DNA of 45,681 nucleotides from an uncultured Christensenella sp. (GCA_910583735.1 CAJTXS010000011.1:1-45681), one strand, 5' to 3'; positions 1 to 8,136 are shown, counted from the first letter of the stretch. Made by a program: numbers and translations. The notes: a model not told the origin generated them from the letters alone.

Positions 1-262
1 TCTCAAACTGTTGGGCAAATAAAGCGCAGTCAATTCGCTAATCGGCAACATCGCGCAAAATAGAAAGAGATAGTAAATAATACGCGTCTAATGCTTGCGG
101 TCGTCAAGGACAGGACGGTAGTGGCTTCCACAGTCGGTGTGCAGAGTAGGGAAAACATTCTCAAACTGTTGGGAAAATAAAGCGCGGCTCAATGCGTTTA
201 GCAGGCAAAATCGAGCAGAATAGATTAGCTATAGCAAGAGACCGCAAATAATGCGCGTTTAC
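1..262. repeat. Two diverged direct repeat copies, period 158
   Basis: The first 15 bases of the window (tctcaaactgttggg) recur exactly at 159-173. Similarity continues for about 100 bases in both copies: an aataaagcgc block, then a cgcaaaatag/agcagaatag block, then aaataatacgcgt/aaataatgcgcgt. The copies start at 1 and 159 and are separated by about 60 unrelated bases. No open reading frame spans them. A longer array may continue to the left of the window. The copies are too long and too diverged for CRISPR repeats. Function unknown. Confidence 0.55.
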
Positions 263-269
263 AAGTAAG

Positions 270-312
270 ATGCGCCTCTAAACTCTTATACAAAGAGATG
301 AGGTGCATTTTT
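270..312 (+). terminator. Hairpin with T tail after the repeat pair
   Basis: Bases 270-278 (atgcgcctc) pair with 300-308 (gaggtgcat, one G-U). An inner stem 283-287/293-297 closes a five-base loop, and a run of five T follows. This fits an intrinsic terminator for plus-strand transcription coming from the repeat region, which would make the repeats transcribed. Confidence 0.4.
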
Positions 313-740
313 ACTGTAAAACAAGGCGAGTAAATAAAAAGCACTCGCTTAAGTTAAAGTTAGCCTTTAGATATTTGCTATATGCGGGCGCAAGTTAGTA
401 AGGGCGGAAGTAATTTTTTTTGAGCATAACGGGTGATTTCGTTTAATTAAACAGTTAAGTAGATTTGATATTCAATCGATAATAAATTGCTTGTTAATTA
501 AGAGAATTTGCAAGGCAAATAAATAAAGTTAATTGAAAAGATAATGTAAGCTGTAAGCTGCATTTAATAATTATAAAACAGTCCGTACGGTATAAAAACT
601 TGTTGCACAATTAAAAGCTTATTGCCTAATAAAAGGCAAGCAATACTTGTTTGCAGGTCGATAGAATTCGTTTAAGGCATGTAGGGTAGACAGTAATTCC
701 ATTAATGGCTAACTCTTCAAGTTAATAAAACAACGTAATT
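313..740. other. AT-rich intergenic stretch
   Basis: No plausible start with ribosome binding site and no coding-like composition on either strand. I see no tRNA or long hairpin here. Confidence 0.6.
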
Positions 741-774
741 AAAAGCGATGTTCCGAGTAGTGAACATCGCTTTT
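741..774 (-). terminator. Terminator of the DUF3737 gene
   Basis: A perfect 13-bp stem: aaaagcgatgttc at 741-753 and gaacatcgctttt at 762-774, with an 8-base loop. It lies 31 bases past the stop codon of the minus-strand gene. The A/T ends of the stem supply a T run in either direction. Confidence 0.8.
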
Positions 775-804
775 GATCTTATTGAGTAACCAAACAGTTA
801 AACA

Positions 805-1698
805 TTACGGATATATAATCTTACCGCTGCTTTTGATAACGGCATTGCACGGGTAACGACTGTCGCCGATAATCAGCTCCTTAATATCGCCTGCGGCTAT
901 CAGACCGGACTTAGGATTCTTAACGCTGAGTATGCTGCCTTTGACGCTTGCGGTGACATCGCTGTACTCGAAAGAAAGGTCGGTGTCTTCCATAGTGCAG
1001 TCTATCAGGGTAAGATTGGTGCAATAGCACAGCGGCTGCGTGCCTTTTATGTGGCAGCGGATCAAGGTAAGGTTGTCAGAATACCAGGCAAGATATTCGC
1101 CCTCGAGTACGCTGTCTGTTACGGTGACGTTATGCGTGTGCCAAAAGGCGTCCTTGGTCTTGAGAGTGGAGCGGGATATACTCATGTCGCTTATGTACTG
1201 AAAGGAGTATTTACCGCTAAAGTCGAGATTGCTTATTTTCAGATTTTTACTTTCGAAGAACGCATATTCTCCCGATAGCTTGCAGTCGCCTATAGCAATA
1301 TCGGAGCAGCGCCATCCGAATTCGGGAGATACGATGTCGCAATCGTTTAAGCTGATATTGCTACACTCGCGGAAAGCCTTGATTCCGTGGAACTTGCACC
1401 CTTTGGCATAAATACCGTCGCTGTACCACAATGCGGCGCGGCAGTTAGATGTAAGCTCGCAGTTGTTTAACTTAAGCCCCTCGGTATGCCACATAGGATA
1501 TCTCAAATCCATGTAGCAACCGTCCAATTGGATGTCGCGGCATTCTTTAAGAGCGGATTCTCCGTCTTCTTCTCCCGCAAACGCGCAATTACGCACAAGC
1601 GTATCGGATATGCCGTAAAGAGCGCGCTCGTAAGGGAATGACTTATTCTCGATTATTGCGCCTTTAAGCGCAGCGGACGAATGATTACAATCTTTCAT
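805..1698 (-). CDS. DUF3737 family beta-helix protein
   Basis: A 297-residue protein made of about ten short repeats of the pattern [LI]-x-[LI]-x-[DN]-C/S, the rungs of a right-handed parallel beta-helix. Examples are 'IQLDGCYMD', 'LKLNNCELT', 'ISLNDCDIV' and 'LTLIDCTME'. Many rungs end in aromatic-rich turns (MWHTEG, AFWHTH, LAWYSD). This matches my memory of DUF3737, a family of unknown function in gut bacteria. There is no signal peptide. An upstream TTG start at 1716 would add six residues, but it lies upstream of the -10 box, so the ATG at 1698 is chosen. The gene is divergent from the GH110-like gene and has its own promoter and terminator. A carbohydrate-related role is only a guess from the fold and neighbour. 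Confidence 0.8.
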   Translation of the reverse strand: MKDCNHSSAALKGAIIENKSFPYERALYGISDTLVRNCAFAGEEDGESALKECRDIQLDGCYMDLRYPMWHTEGLKLNNCELTSNCRAALWYSDGIYAKGCKFHGIKAFRECSNISLNDCDIVSPEFGWRCSDIAIGDCKLSGEYAFFESKNLKISNLDFSGKYSFQYISDMSISRSTLKTKDAFWHTHNVTVTDSVLEGEYLAWYSDNLTLIRCHIKGTQPLCYCTNLTLIDCTMEDTDLSFEYSDVTASVKGSILSVKNPKSGLIAAGDIKELIIGDSRYPCNAVIKSSGKIIYP

Positions 1699-1704
1699 AG
1701 GACT

Positions 1705-1733
1705 ATTATAACACAAATATGCTATTTTGTTAA
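1705..1733 (-). promoter_or_regulatory. SigmaA promoter of the DUF3737 gene (leaderless)
   Basis: On the minus strand: -35 TTAACA (1728-1733), 17-bp spacer, -10 TATAAT (1705-1710). Only six bases (1699-1704) separate the -10 from the ATG at 1698, so the expected +1 falls on the A of the start codon and no ribosome binding site fits. Confidence 0.7.
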
Positions 1734-1941
1734 CTAAGCAGGTATTATGAAAAATAATGTCGATTGCAGCCGAAAAAGTGCGCTGTAGAAAATAATCTTT
1801 TTGTCGAGATTGAACCGCCGTTAAGTTATAGATTTTCGGCAGGAGTTTGCCTTTATATGATGATTATAAAAAGCATATGTGAGCAAAATTATGTAGTGTT
1901 AGCGCAAAATTACAGTTATAGGATGGACAAGGGGATAGCGC

Positions 1942-1970
1942 TTGTTAATGCTTGTGAATTATGATAAAAT
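1942..1970 (+). promoter_or_regulatory. Promoter of the GH110-like gene
   Basis: TTGTTA (1942-1947), 17-bp spacer, TAAAAT (1965-1970). The expected +1 near 1977 leaves a leader of about 11 bases before the ATG at 1988, containing only a weak GAGTG as ribosome binding site. Confidence 0.55.
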
Positions 1971-1987
1971 AACTATCGAGTGATATT

Positions 1988-3640
1988 ATGTTGATAGATG
2001 TTAAACAATTCTCGATAATGCCCGATACGGGCAAGGACATGACAGCCAACTTCCTTAAGCTCTTCGCATATCTAAAAGACATAGACGGCGATAAAGAGGT
2101 CAAGTTGGAAAAGGGTAGATACGACCTGTATTGCGACCATGCTATAAGGACGGTTACGTATATATCCAATACTATTGCCGAGCGCGAGAAGGCGGTGCCC
2201 GAGCGAGTTGTTCCGCTATATCTCGAGGATATATCCGACTTGGACTTCGACGGCTCGGATTGCGAGATTATTATACACGGCAAGTCGTCCAATATGTTTT
2301 TAGAGCGCTGCGAGAGGGTAAAGATAAGGAATCTGATTATTGACAGGGCTCAGCCTGCGGTATCGCAAGTGGAAGTGCTGGAGCGCGCCAAGTCAAGCGC
2401 TACGATAAGGATACACGCCGATTGCAAATATATTATCAAGAAAGGCAGGCTGATATTCGTGACAGACAACTCCTCTTACGCGCCTCATAAAGACAAAATC
2501 GTGTGGTGGTACGGAGAGAGCGAGTCTGCGTCATCGCCCATAATCAACCGCACGCGAGTTAATCCCTTCGCAAGGGCTAAGGCGGAGGAGATTGCCCCCG
2601 GTGTGGTTAAGCTCAAATATCTGTCCGGCAACAGCTGCAAGGCGGGCATGTTCTATCATGTGCATTCGCGCTACAGAGAAGAGGTAGGCATATACGCCAA
2701 TAGATGCAGAGATATCGAGCTCGTCAATCTGCACGAGCGGTCCAATTACTCGCACGCGTTTATCTTGCAGACATGCCATAACGTAGCGCTCAAGTGCGTG
2801 TCCTCCGCCCCCGACGGCAACAGCGGCAGACTTGCCGCGTCGCAGACCGACTGTGTGCATTGCTCGATGTGCTCGGGACATATTCAAGTGACGGACAGCC
2901 GATTTGAGGGCGCATTCGACGACGTGTTCAATGCGCACGGCTTTCACTTTAGGATAATCGCAAAAAAGGGACAGGTAATAACGGTTAAGTTTATGCACCC
3001 GCAGGCATACGGCTTTATGCCTTTCGACGAGGGAGATATACTTAAGGTAATAGATGCCAAGACGCTTATCGGAGACGCGAAGCTTACGGTAAAATCTATA
3101 AAAGTAGTAGATAAGTATCGCTTGCAACTGGAAGTGGACGGCGATATCGACGGCGCAAAAGTCGGCAAATATATCGAGGATATCAGCAAGTGCGCAGACG
3201 TGACGTTCAAGGGCAATTACTGCGTGAAGATTTCTACGAGAGGATTGCTCATCACTACGCGCGGCAAGGCGGTAGTAGAGGATAACGTATTCGACAATAT
3301 GCAGATGAGCGGTATACTTATCTCCGACGACGCCGGGTCCTGGTATGAGAGCGGAGCGGTGAGAGACGTCGCGATAAGGGGTAATAAGTTTTTAAAGTGC
3401 GGGGAGCAAGCCATATGCGTAATGCCCGAGAATTTGTTATTTGCGGACTATGTACATAAGGGCATCGCTATAGAAAATAACGAATTCGTTTACGACACAG
3501 ACAGAGCGATATTCGCTAAAGACAGCTGCGATATCGCAATACGGAATAATACGTTCAAGCCTTTAGGCAGCGGCTCGCAGCCGACCGAATTGAGGAACTG
3601 CGGCAACGTAACGCTCGAGAATAATACGGTAGTTAGCTGA
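1988..3640 (+). CDS. GH110-like alpha-1,3-galactosidase (beta-helix)
   Basis: A 550-residue parallel beta-helix protein. Two segments resemble conserved active-site regions of GH110 alpha-galactosidases, which remove alpha-1,3-linked galactose (blood group B or linear alpha-Gal): TDCVHCSMCSG at about 287-297 and FDDVFNAHG at 310-318, where acidic residues followed by N-x-H-G are typical. C-terminal helix rungs (VTFKGNYC, VVEDNVFDN, VAIRGNKF, IAIENNEF, IAIRNNTF, VTLENNTV) follow an inserted beta domain at about 330-390. There is no signal peptide, so the enzyme should act in the cytoplasm on imported oligosaccharides, unlike secreted Bacteroides homologues. The stop is two bases from the next ATG, so translation is probably coupled. 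Exact substrate is inference; another beta-helix glycosidase is possible. Confidence 0.6.
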   Translation: MLIDVKQFSIMPDTGKDMTANFLKLFAYLKDIDGDKEVKLEKGRYDLYCDHAIRTVTYISNTIAEREKAVPERVVPLYLEDISDLDFDGSDCEIIIHGKSSNMFLERCERVKIRNLIIDRAQPAVSQVEVLERAKSSATIRIHADCKYIIKKGRLIFVTDNSSYAPHKDKIVWWYGESESASSPIINRTRVNPFARAKAEEIAPGVVKLKYLSGNSCKAGMFYHVHSRYREEVGIYANRCRDIELVNLHERSNYSHAFILQTCHNVALKCVSSAPDGNSGRLAASQTDCVHCSMCSGHIQVTDSRFEGAFDDVFNAHGFHFRIIAKKGQVITVKFMHPQAYGFMPFDEGDILKVIDAKTLIGDAKLTVKSIKVVDKYRLQLEVDGDIDGAKVGKYIEDISKCADVTFKGNYCVKISTRGLLITTRGKAVVEDNVFDNMQMSGILISDDAGSWYESGAVRDVAIRGNKFLKCGEQAICVMPENLLFADYVHKGIAIENNEFVYDTDRAIFAKDSCDIAIRNNTFKPLGSGSQPTELRNCGNVTLENNTVVS

Positions 3641-3642
3641 TT

Positions 3643-4524
3643 ATGAAATGCGCCATAATAGTCAACGCCTATACATATATGGCGAGTAGCGAGTATCAGG
3701 CTACTCGGCTTAAGGACGAGCTCGAGCTTAGAGGCGTAAGAGCGGACATATTGCGCAACGACGGCTTTATTGCGTATATCGATAAGAGCGGCGAGATATC
3801 CGTAGCAGGCAATTATGACTTTATCGTCTATCTCGATAAGGATAAATATATATCTTCCATGCTCGAGCGCTCCGGGCTCAGACTGTTCAACTCGCACTCG
3901 GCGATAAGGCTATGCGACGATAAGGCGGCTACATTTATAGGCTTGGCAGGCAGCGGAATAGCGGTGCCGCGCACATTGACGGGATTGCTCTGTTATGACA
4001 GTAGCGCGAAGCTAAACGGCAGAGCGTTGGACAAGGTACAGTCATTACTCGGATATCCCATAATAATCAAAGAATGTTACGGCTCGCTAGGCAAGGGAGT
4101 ATATAAAGCCGACAGTAGAGAGCAGCTCGAGCAATACGCACTTGAGCTAATGGGGACTCCGCATTTATTCCAGCAATATATATCCGACAGCGAGGGCGTC
4201 GACGTGCGCGTGATAGTTGTCGGCGGCAAGGCGGTAGCTGCGATGCGCCGTATGTCGAGCTCCGATTTTCGCTCCAATATAGAGCTGGGAGGCGTGGGCG
4301 AGCCTTACGAGCTCAGCGATAAGACCGCCGCAATATGCGAGAGAGCGGCGGCGGTATTGGGACTGGATTACTGCGGAATAGATATGCTGTTTTCACGCGG
4401 CGGAGAGGCGGAGATATTGTGCGAAGTCAATTCCAACGCCTTTTTTACCGCGATGGAAAAGGTTACGGGCGTCAACATAGCGGCGGCATATGCCGAGCAT
4501 ATAGTGAGCGAGATGCGGCGATAA
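3643..4524 (+). CDS. RimK-like ATP-grasp ligase
   Basis: A 293-residue protein of the RimK/alpha-L-glutamate ligase type. An N-terminal pre-ATP-grasp part (residues 1-90) contains 'LFNSHSAIRLCDDKAATF', matching the family segment N-x3-I-x3-D-K. The ATP-grasp core has YPIIIKECYGSLGKGVY (nucleotide-binding lysine and glycine loop, about 137-153), DVRVIVVGGKAVAAMRR, and a metal-binding end with LDYCGIDMLF and EILCEVNSNAFF. Such enzymes join an amino acid to a carboxylate in an ATP-dependent way; the acceptor here is unknown. The ATG lies two bases after the GH110-like stop with no separate ribosome binding site, so the two are translated together. The role in that pair is unclear. Confidence 0.75.
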   Translation: MKCAIIVNAYTYMASSEYQATRLKDELELRGVRADILRNDGFIAYIDKSGEISVAGNYDFIVYLDKDKYISSMLERSGLRLFNSHSAIRLCDDKAATFIGLAGSGIAVPRTLTGLLCYDSSAKLNGRALDKVQSLLGYPIIIKECYGSLGKGVYKADSREQLEQYALELMGTPHLFQQYISDSEGVDVRVIVVGGKAVAAMRRMSSSDFRSNIELGGVGEPYELSDKTAAICERAAAVLGLDYCGIDMLFSRGGEAEILCEVNSNAFFTAMEKVTGVNIAAAYAEHIVSEMRR

Positions 4525-4534
4525 TGCCGTCAAT

Positions 4535-4562
4535 CGATTATTAAAACTTTAATCGTTTTTTT
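4535..4562 (+). terminator. Terminator after the ATP-grasp gene
   Basis: Stem cgatta (4535-4540) / taatcg (4550-4555) with a 9-base loop, followed by seven T. The stem is short and AT-rich, but its position just after the stop codon fits. Confidence 0.5.
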
Positions 4563-4612
4563 GTAAGTTTTTAATTGAATATCATTGTCATCGACATGAC
4601 AGCGGATAAGAA

Positions 4613-4720
4613 CTACCGCTTTTTATAGTTAAAAGTTTTCGGGATTTTTAATTGTAATTTTGGCATATCCTTATTATCGTGCAACATAGCATTAAAATCT
4701 TTTTTATCTTCGTTTGCCAT
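4613..4720 (-). CDS. Small 35-residue protein, unknown
   Basis: The minus strand has a textbook ribosome binding site (AGGAGGTGG, six bases before the ATG at 4720). It opens a 35-residue frame starting MANEDKKDFNAML, passing through KLQLKIPKTF and ending NYKKR, then TAG at 4613-4615. The peptide is charged, lysine-rich (8 K) and soluble, with no membrane segment. It lies 93 bases downstream of the monooxygenase-like gene and is probably cotranscribed. AT-rich codons match that neighbour and differ from the rest of the window. I recognise no family. The ribosome binding site and clean frame make it a likely real gene. Confidence 0.55.
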   Translation of the reverse strand: MANEDKKDFNAMLHDNKDMPKLQLKIPKTFNYKKR

Positions 4721-4813
4721 TTCTGCCACCTCCTACTTTAAGGATAATCTGTTTGGCATTCCTATGCAATAAGGCTGTTTGAAAAAATTCGTCATACAAA
4801 CTGGAATTTGTGG

Positions 4814-5161
4814 TTAGACGATATTCTCACCCAAAATTATATTAGGCATTGTAGTTAAACAGCTGTTCCAACGTTTGTAAAACCTCTCTATACCAAGTTT
4901 AGATACTCTTGCATGAGCTTCTTCATTTTCTAACACCCAATACAACACATATGTTACCTTGCCTACATTTCTCGTGAGTCGAACAGGCAATTCCCCCTCT
5001 TTAACCGCATTAAAATCTTTTTGTCGATGAGTACGTTTTATATAATGTACATCAATGACCCCATCTTGTTGTAAATAAAATTCGGCAACTTCTTTCATTA
5101 GTTCTTCTATTTCATCTAATTTGGTTAATTTCGCTTCATATATGCATATTTCATTAAACAT
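4814..5161 (-). CDS. ABM-like dimeric alpha/beta barrel protein
   Basis: A 115-residue protein that starts MFNEICIYEAKLTKLDEIEE. The beta-strand, then helix (LDEIEELMKEVAEFYLQQ), then strands (VIDVHYIKRT, KVTYVLYWVLENEEAH) resemble the antibiotic-biosynthesis-monooxygenase fold: ferredoxin-like subunits that pair into a barrel. The start at 5161 is set by GAGGAGGTG seven bases upstream; a TTG 15 bases further up would overlap that site. A separate promoter lies at 5177-5205. Codon use is markedly AT-rich (AAA, GAA, TTA, AAT), unlike the GC-richer genes on both sides, which suggests recent transfer. Enzymatic function is not shown; many members have none known. Confidence 0.55.
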   Translation of the reverse strand: MFNEICIYEAKLTKLDEIEELMKEVAEFYLQQDGVIDVHYIKRTHRQKDFNAVKEGELPVRLTRNVGKVTYVLYWVLENEEAHARVSKLGIERFYKRWNSCLTTMPNIILGENIV

Positions 5162-5176
5162 AAAACACCTCCTCAA

Positions 5177-5205
5177 ATTCTAATTAATAATGCGCTGCGG
5201 GTCAA
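5177..5205 (-). promoter_or_regulatory. Promoter of the ABM-like gene
   Basis: On the minus strand: TTGACC (5200-5205), 17-bp spacer, TAGAAT (5177-5182). It overlaps the stop codon of dnaI, so the small operon can be transcribed independently of the dnaD-dnaI pair. Confidence 0.55.
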
Positions 5206-6140
5206 TCCGCCTTTATATAGCGGATATCGTCTCCGTTGATTGTGAATACTTTGGAATACGACTTATTGGTAAGTCTCGAGTAAGTCCGCTCTCCGTAGCG
5301 ATCGAGCAGCATTTCCGTATTGAGATTGGAAGTGATAAATGTCGCCTTGCCCTTGAGTATACGCGTATCCAGCACGGAGAATAGCATCTCTATGGTTACT
5401 TTATTGAATATATTTTCGCTTCCTAAGTCGTCTATAAACAAGGCGTCGGCATCCAAGATGCCGTCGATGATGTCCGCCTTATTCTCAACAGGCGCGGTGT
5501 GATACTTGAGCATGAGATTGTTGAACTCGAATGCTGTGGTGTACGTTACGAAAAAGCCTCTTTCTATCAGTCTATTGGCAACGGCGGCTGCGACGCAGGA
5601 TTTGCCTGTGCCGGTGGGACCTATCAGGGATATGACTTTGGTATCCGATGTGGGGAATTTATCGCAGTACTTGCGCATGGCGGCATACAGCTTGTTGAGA
5701 TTGTCCGATTGCGCGCAGCGCAGAGACAGAGACTTGTCGTCATCGAAGGTGAATTTAGGCACTCCCGTAAGATGGCATGCTTTGCGCACTAATTCGTTAT
5801 AGATACGTACTGAGCACGCGCACGGCTTATTGTCTGCCATACCGCTGTCGTTGCATATATCGCAGCTGTAGCGAGGCGTAAAATCCAATTTAAGAGAGGA
5901 GAGCATTGCGTCGTAAGCGCTCTTTGCCTTGTCGTACTGCTCCTGCAACGCGCCGTAATCCCTGCCGAATGCCTTTGCCTTCGCAAGTTCGAAGGTGAGT
6001 TGTCTCAGGTGGTCGTCCGCTGCCGCAAACTCCTTATTTTCTCGCGCAAGAGCATAGGCTGAGGCAGCTTTTGCCTCGGCGTCTTTGCGTCTGTTTTGCA
6101 AGATATTATTAAGTTGGAGATATATCGCGCGCTTGTTCAT
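5202..6140 (-). CDS. dnaI: DnaI/DnaC-type helicase loader ATPase
   Basis: A 312-residue AAA+ protein. The N-terminal part is helical and charged, followed by a probable zinc site (C93, C96, C107, C109 in YSCDICNDSG...PCACS). The ATPase core has Walker A GPTGTGKS (174-181) and Walker B ALFIDDLG. Sensor-like TFITSNLNTEML and an arginine finger segment (YGERTYSRLTN) follow. Family members deliver the replicative DNA helicase to the origin and to restart sites. The start overlaps the stop of the DnaD-domain gene (ATGA), giving translational coupling with a known partner type. Transposon IstB proteins share the fold, but the zinc region and neighbour favour the host loader. Confidence 0.85.
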   Translation of the reverse strand: MNKRAIYLQLNNILQNRRKDAEAKAASAYALARENKEFAAADDHLRQLTFELAKAKAFGRDYGALQEQYDKAKSAYDAMLSSLKLDFTPRYSCDICNDSGMADNKPCACSVRIYNELVRKACHLTGVPKFTFDDDKSLSLRCAQSDNLNKLYAAMRKYCDKFPTSDTKVISLIGPTGTGKSCVAAAVANRLIERGFFVTYTTAFEFNNLMLKYHTAPVENKADIIDGILDADALFIDDLGSENIFNKVTIEMLFSVLDTRILKGKATFITSNLNTEMLLDRYGERTYSRLTNKSYSKVFTINGDDIRYIKAD

Positions 6141-7585
6141 AGTTCTATATTATCGAAGTTCTCCGTGTCACCGAGGAAGGCGTCCAGTTCCTGCTTGGTA
6201 TAATGTCTCTCGTAGCTGCGATCTGGCTGCTTGCCTGATCCTGCGAATATACCGCCTGCCTTCTTGGCTTCGTCCAAGGCGGTTATGCCTGCGCTCTTCC
6301 ATTTTGAGAGCATATTGCCTACATAGCTCATCGCCTGCGCCTTGCCCGCAGATAAAGACGCGGCATATTCGATTACTTCGTCGTCGAATCCCCAATCCAC
6401 AGACCATACCGTATACAGGTCTCTGTCGTTGTTGGTGACGCTGCGACTGCTGCCCGTAGCCTTTATTATCAGAGAGAGGGCTTTGTCTCTGTCGGCAAGA
6501 GCTGCGAGATGTTCCTTAATCGCGCTCGATGTGAGACAGCCTTCTTTGAGATACTTATTGACTAACGCGTTCATGCCCTCGGGAGATTTTGTGCCCTTGA
6601 TAAAGCATTGCTCGGCAATCAGTATCAGAGCGTCCTTGTCAAAGCCCTTGCCAAGCCAAGGCGTAACGTACTTTTCAATAAAGTAATCGTAGCTGTCGTA
6701 GCGTCCGCCGAGTATGCGCACGATGTCCTTAGCCGTATTAATCAGCTTTCTTCTGCTCTCGGTATACGCGTCTATCTCTTCTACGCTGAATAGGCTCATG
6801 CGGAAGTAGCTGTCGAGGGTATCGTCGAGTCTGTTCATGCCGCCCTTGTTTTTACAGGATGCCGCCGCATGCAAGATGACTTCGTCGCTGAAGCCCCAGC
6901 TTCCCGTCCACTTGAGATAGAGCTGTCTGTCCTCAAAGTCGGGCAGATTCTTCTTGCCGAGCGCCTTAGCAATCTCGCGCAATATCTGCGTGCACGCCTC
7001 CGCTTGCTTAATCTTTTCTTCCGCTTGCTCGGGCGTCCGTATGCCGAGGCTAAGCCAGTCGCGCGCGACTGCGAGGATATAATTGCTGCGTATTCCGTCT
7101 CCCTTATTGGCTACGCAGTATCCGGCTATGGTGATGAGCGTTTCGTCCTTTATCTTGCTGCTGTCTAAGAATTCGTAATAGCGCTCGTACTCGTTGGGGG
7201 TAATCATGCGGTGAGGGAAGAACGCCTGCATCTGCGCGTTGAAATCGGTAAAGCGTCCTTGCTTAAACTTATGTATCTTGCCGCCTAAAGAGGGCAGGTG
7301 ATTGTAAGTTACTTTGAGCGGAGACGTCGAGTTGACTGTCACCAGTCCCACGCTGCGCCAGTATTCGAAAGCAGAGACAATCTGACTTTCATTTACGCCG
7401 AGATATTCCGCCATGGCGGCTGCGTCGGTGATTGCCGTGTCGGGCTGCGTAGATATGTACATGCCCATCAGGTATACTTTAATCTGTATTTCGTCGGCGT
7501 CGGACATATAGTCGGTAATGAACGAGTTGTCTATGGCGCAAAAACCTTTGGAATAAAACTGCGACGACAGCGTGCAAAATGCCAT
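6137..7585 (-). CDS. DnaD-domain replication initiation protein
   Basis: A 482-residue protein. The N-terminal 100 residues look like a winged helix (IQIKVYLMGMYISTQP, AAMAEYLGVNESQIVSAFEYWRSVGLV). Two DnaB_2/DnaD-type helical units with similar wording then follow: 'RQLYLKWTGSWGFSDEVILHAA' and 'RDLYTVWSVDWGFDDEVIEYAA', each ending in a small helix pair, as in proteins that remodel DNA at replication start. The ATG at 7585 follows AAGGAGGCGG by six bases; upstream in-frame starts lack a site. Its stop overlaps dnaI. The two tandem DnaD units imply a DnaB-like initiator (Bacillus sense) rather than the shorter DnaD. Confidence 0.8.
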   Translation of the reverse strand: MAFCTLSSQFYSKGFCAIDNSFITDYMSDADEIQIKVYLMGMYISTQPDTAITDAAAMAEYLGVNESQIVSAFEYWRSVGLVTVNSTSPLKVTYNHLPSLGGKIHKFKQGRFTDFNAQMQAFFPHRMITPNEYERYYEFLDSSKIKDETLITIAGYCVANKGDGIRSNYILAVARDWLSLGIRTPEQAEEKIKQAEACTQILREIAKALGKKNLPDFEDRQLYLKWTGSWGFSDEVILHAAASCKNKGGMNRLDDTLDSYFRMSLFSVEEIDAYTESRRKLINTAKDIVRILGGRYDSYDYFIEKYVTPWLGKGFDKDALILIAEQCFIKGTKSPEGMNALVNKYLKEGCLTSSAIKEHLAALADRDKALSLIIKATGSSRSVTNNDRDLYTVWSVDWGFDDEVIEYAASLSAGKAQAMSYVGNMLSKWKSAGITALDEAKKAGGIFAGSGKQPDRSYERHYTKQELDAFLGDTENFDNIEL

Positions 7586-7621
7586 ATATCCCGCCTCCTT
7601 GAAATTAGTGTAAGTATGAAT

Positions 7622-7649
7622 ATGATAGCACATACTCTCCAATTTTCAA
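7622..7649 (-). promoter_or_regulatory. Promoter of the dnaD-like/dnaI operon
   Basis: On the minus strand: TTGAAA (7644-7649), 16-bp spacer, TATCAT (7622-7627); the leader of about 30 bases carries the strong ribosome binding site. Confidence 0.5.
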
Positions 7650-7808
7650 AGTAAAATATGTCGCTTGGCAGCTTTAGTCGAAAAAGGAGAGTTAATCGAA
7701 AATCGATACGTGTATAGCCCCTAACTTAAGACGGGTATCAATCTTGCCATGGCTCTATAGCATTGATATAAAATCGGATATTATTTCTCGCTTGCAATCA
7801 ACTATTAT

Positions 7809-7839
7809 AAAAAATGCGCTTAAGCAGCCGAGTAAGGCG
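7809..7839 (-). terminator. Terminator after the 85-residue gene
   Basis: On the minus strand, a stem formed by 7833-7839 and 7817-7822 with one bulged base closes a loop of about ten bases. It is followed by CA and six T (7809-7814). It lies 33 bases past the stop at 7872. Confidence 0.5.
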
Positions 7840-7871
7840 TATTGATATCGATTGCCTATATGTATAGGGTC

Positions 7872-8129
7872 TTAATCCTTGCAGTCTTCGAGTATAAACC
7901 TGTCGTAGCTGAAGCTCTCGACAAAGTCGCCCTCGTAAAATCTGCAATTGTGAAATCTGACGAAGTTCAGGAAATGATTGGGCAATAGCACGGGCGTGGG
8001 GATATCGAGCTTGTCGCATATCTCGTACAGCCATGCTTGGAAATTATCTTCATTGAGCGGCATGTCGGTAGAGTAAATCATATCCCTCTTTACTTTATCT
8101 TTCCGCGTGACTTTAGCCCATATTCTCAT
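7872..8129 (-). CDS. Conserved hypothetical protein, 85 residues
   Basis: Starts MRIWAKVTRKDKVKRD and continues through FQAWLYEICDKLDIPTPVLLPNHFLNFVRFHNCRF to ESFSYDRFILEDC. This pattern (short N-terminal strand pair, a helix with E-I-C-x-x-L-D-I, then P-x-x-L..F..F) is a small family I recall as widespread in Clostridia, with no known function. No membrane segment. A start 12 residues upstream (8165) would sit within the -35 box, so the ATG at 8129 is preferred. The promoter places +1 within one base of that ATG. Confidence 0.65.
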   Translation of the reverse strand: MRIWAKVTRKDKVKRDMIYSTDMPLNEDNFQAWLYEICDKLDIPTPVLLPNHFLNFVRFHNCRFYEGDFVESFSYDRFILEDCKD

Positions 8130-8136
8130 AGTCTTA

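Noticed and set aside
1..262. CRISPR array
   Set aside because: Only two diverged copies of about 100 bases, with no short regular repeats or spacers and no cas genes.
1764..1964. 66-codon plus-strand frame before the GH110-like gene
   Set aside because: No ribosome binding site, TTG start, protein-unlike composition, and it overlaps the promoter region.
5162..5176. Extended TTG start for the ABM-like gene
   Set aside because: It would place the strong AGGAGGTG site inside the coding region; ATG 5161 with that site is better.
5202..6140. IS21-type IstB transposition protein
   Set aside because: It overlaps a DnaD-domain replication gene, has the DnaI zinc-type cysteines, and no IstA transposase or terminal repeats are nearby.
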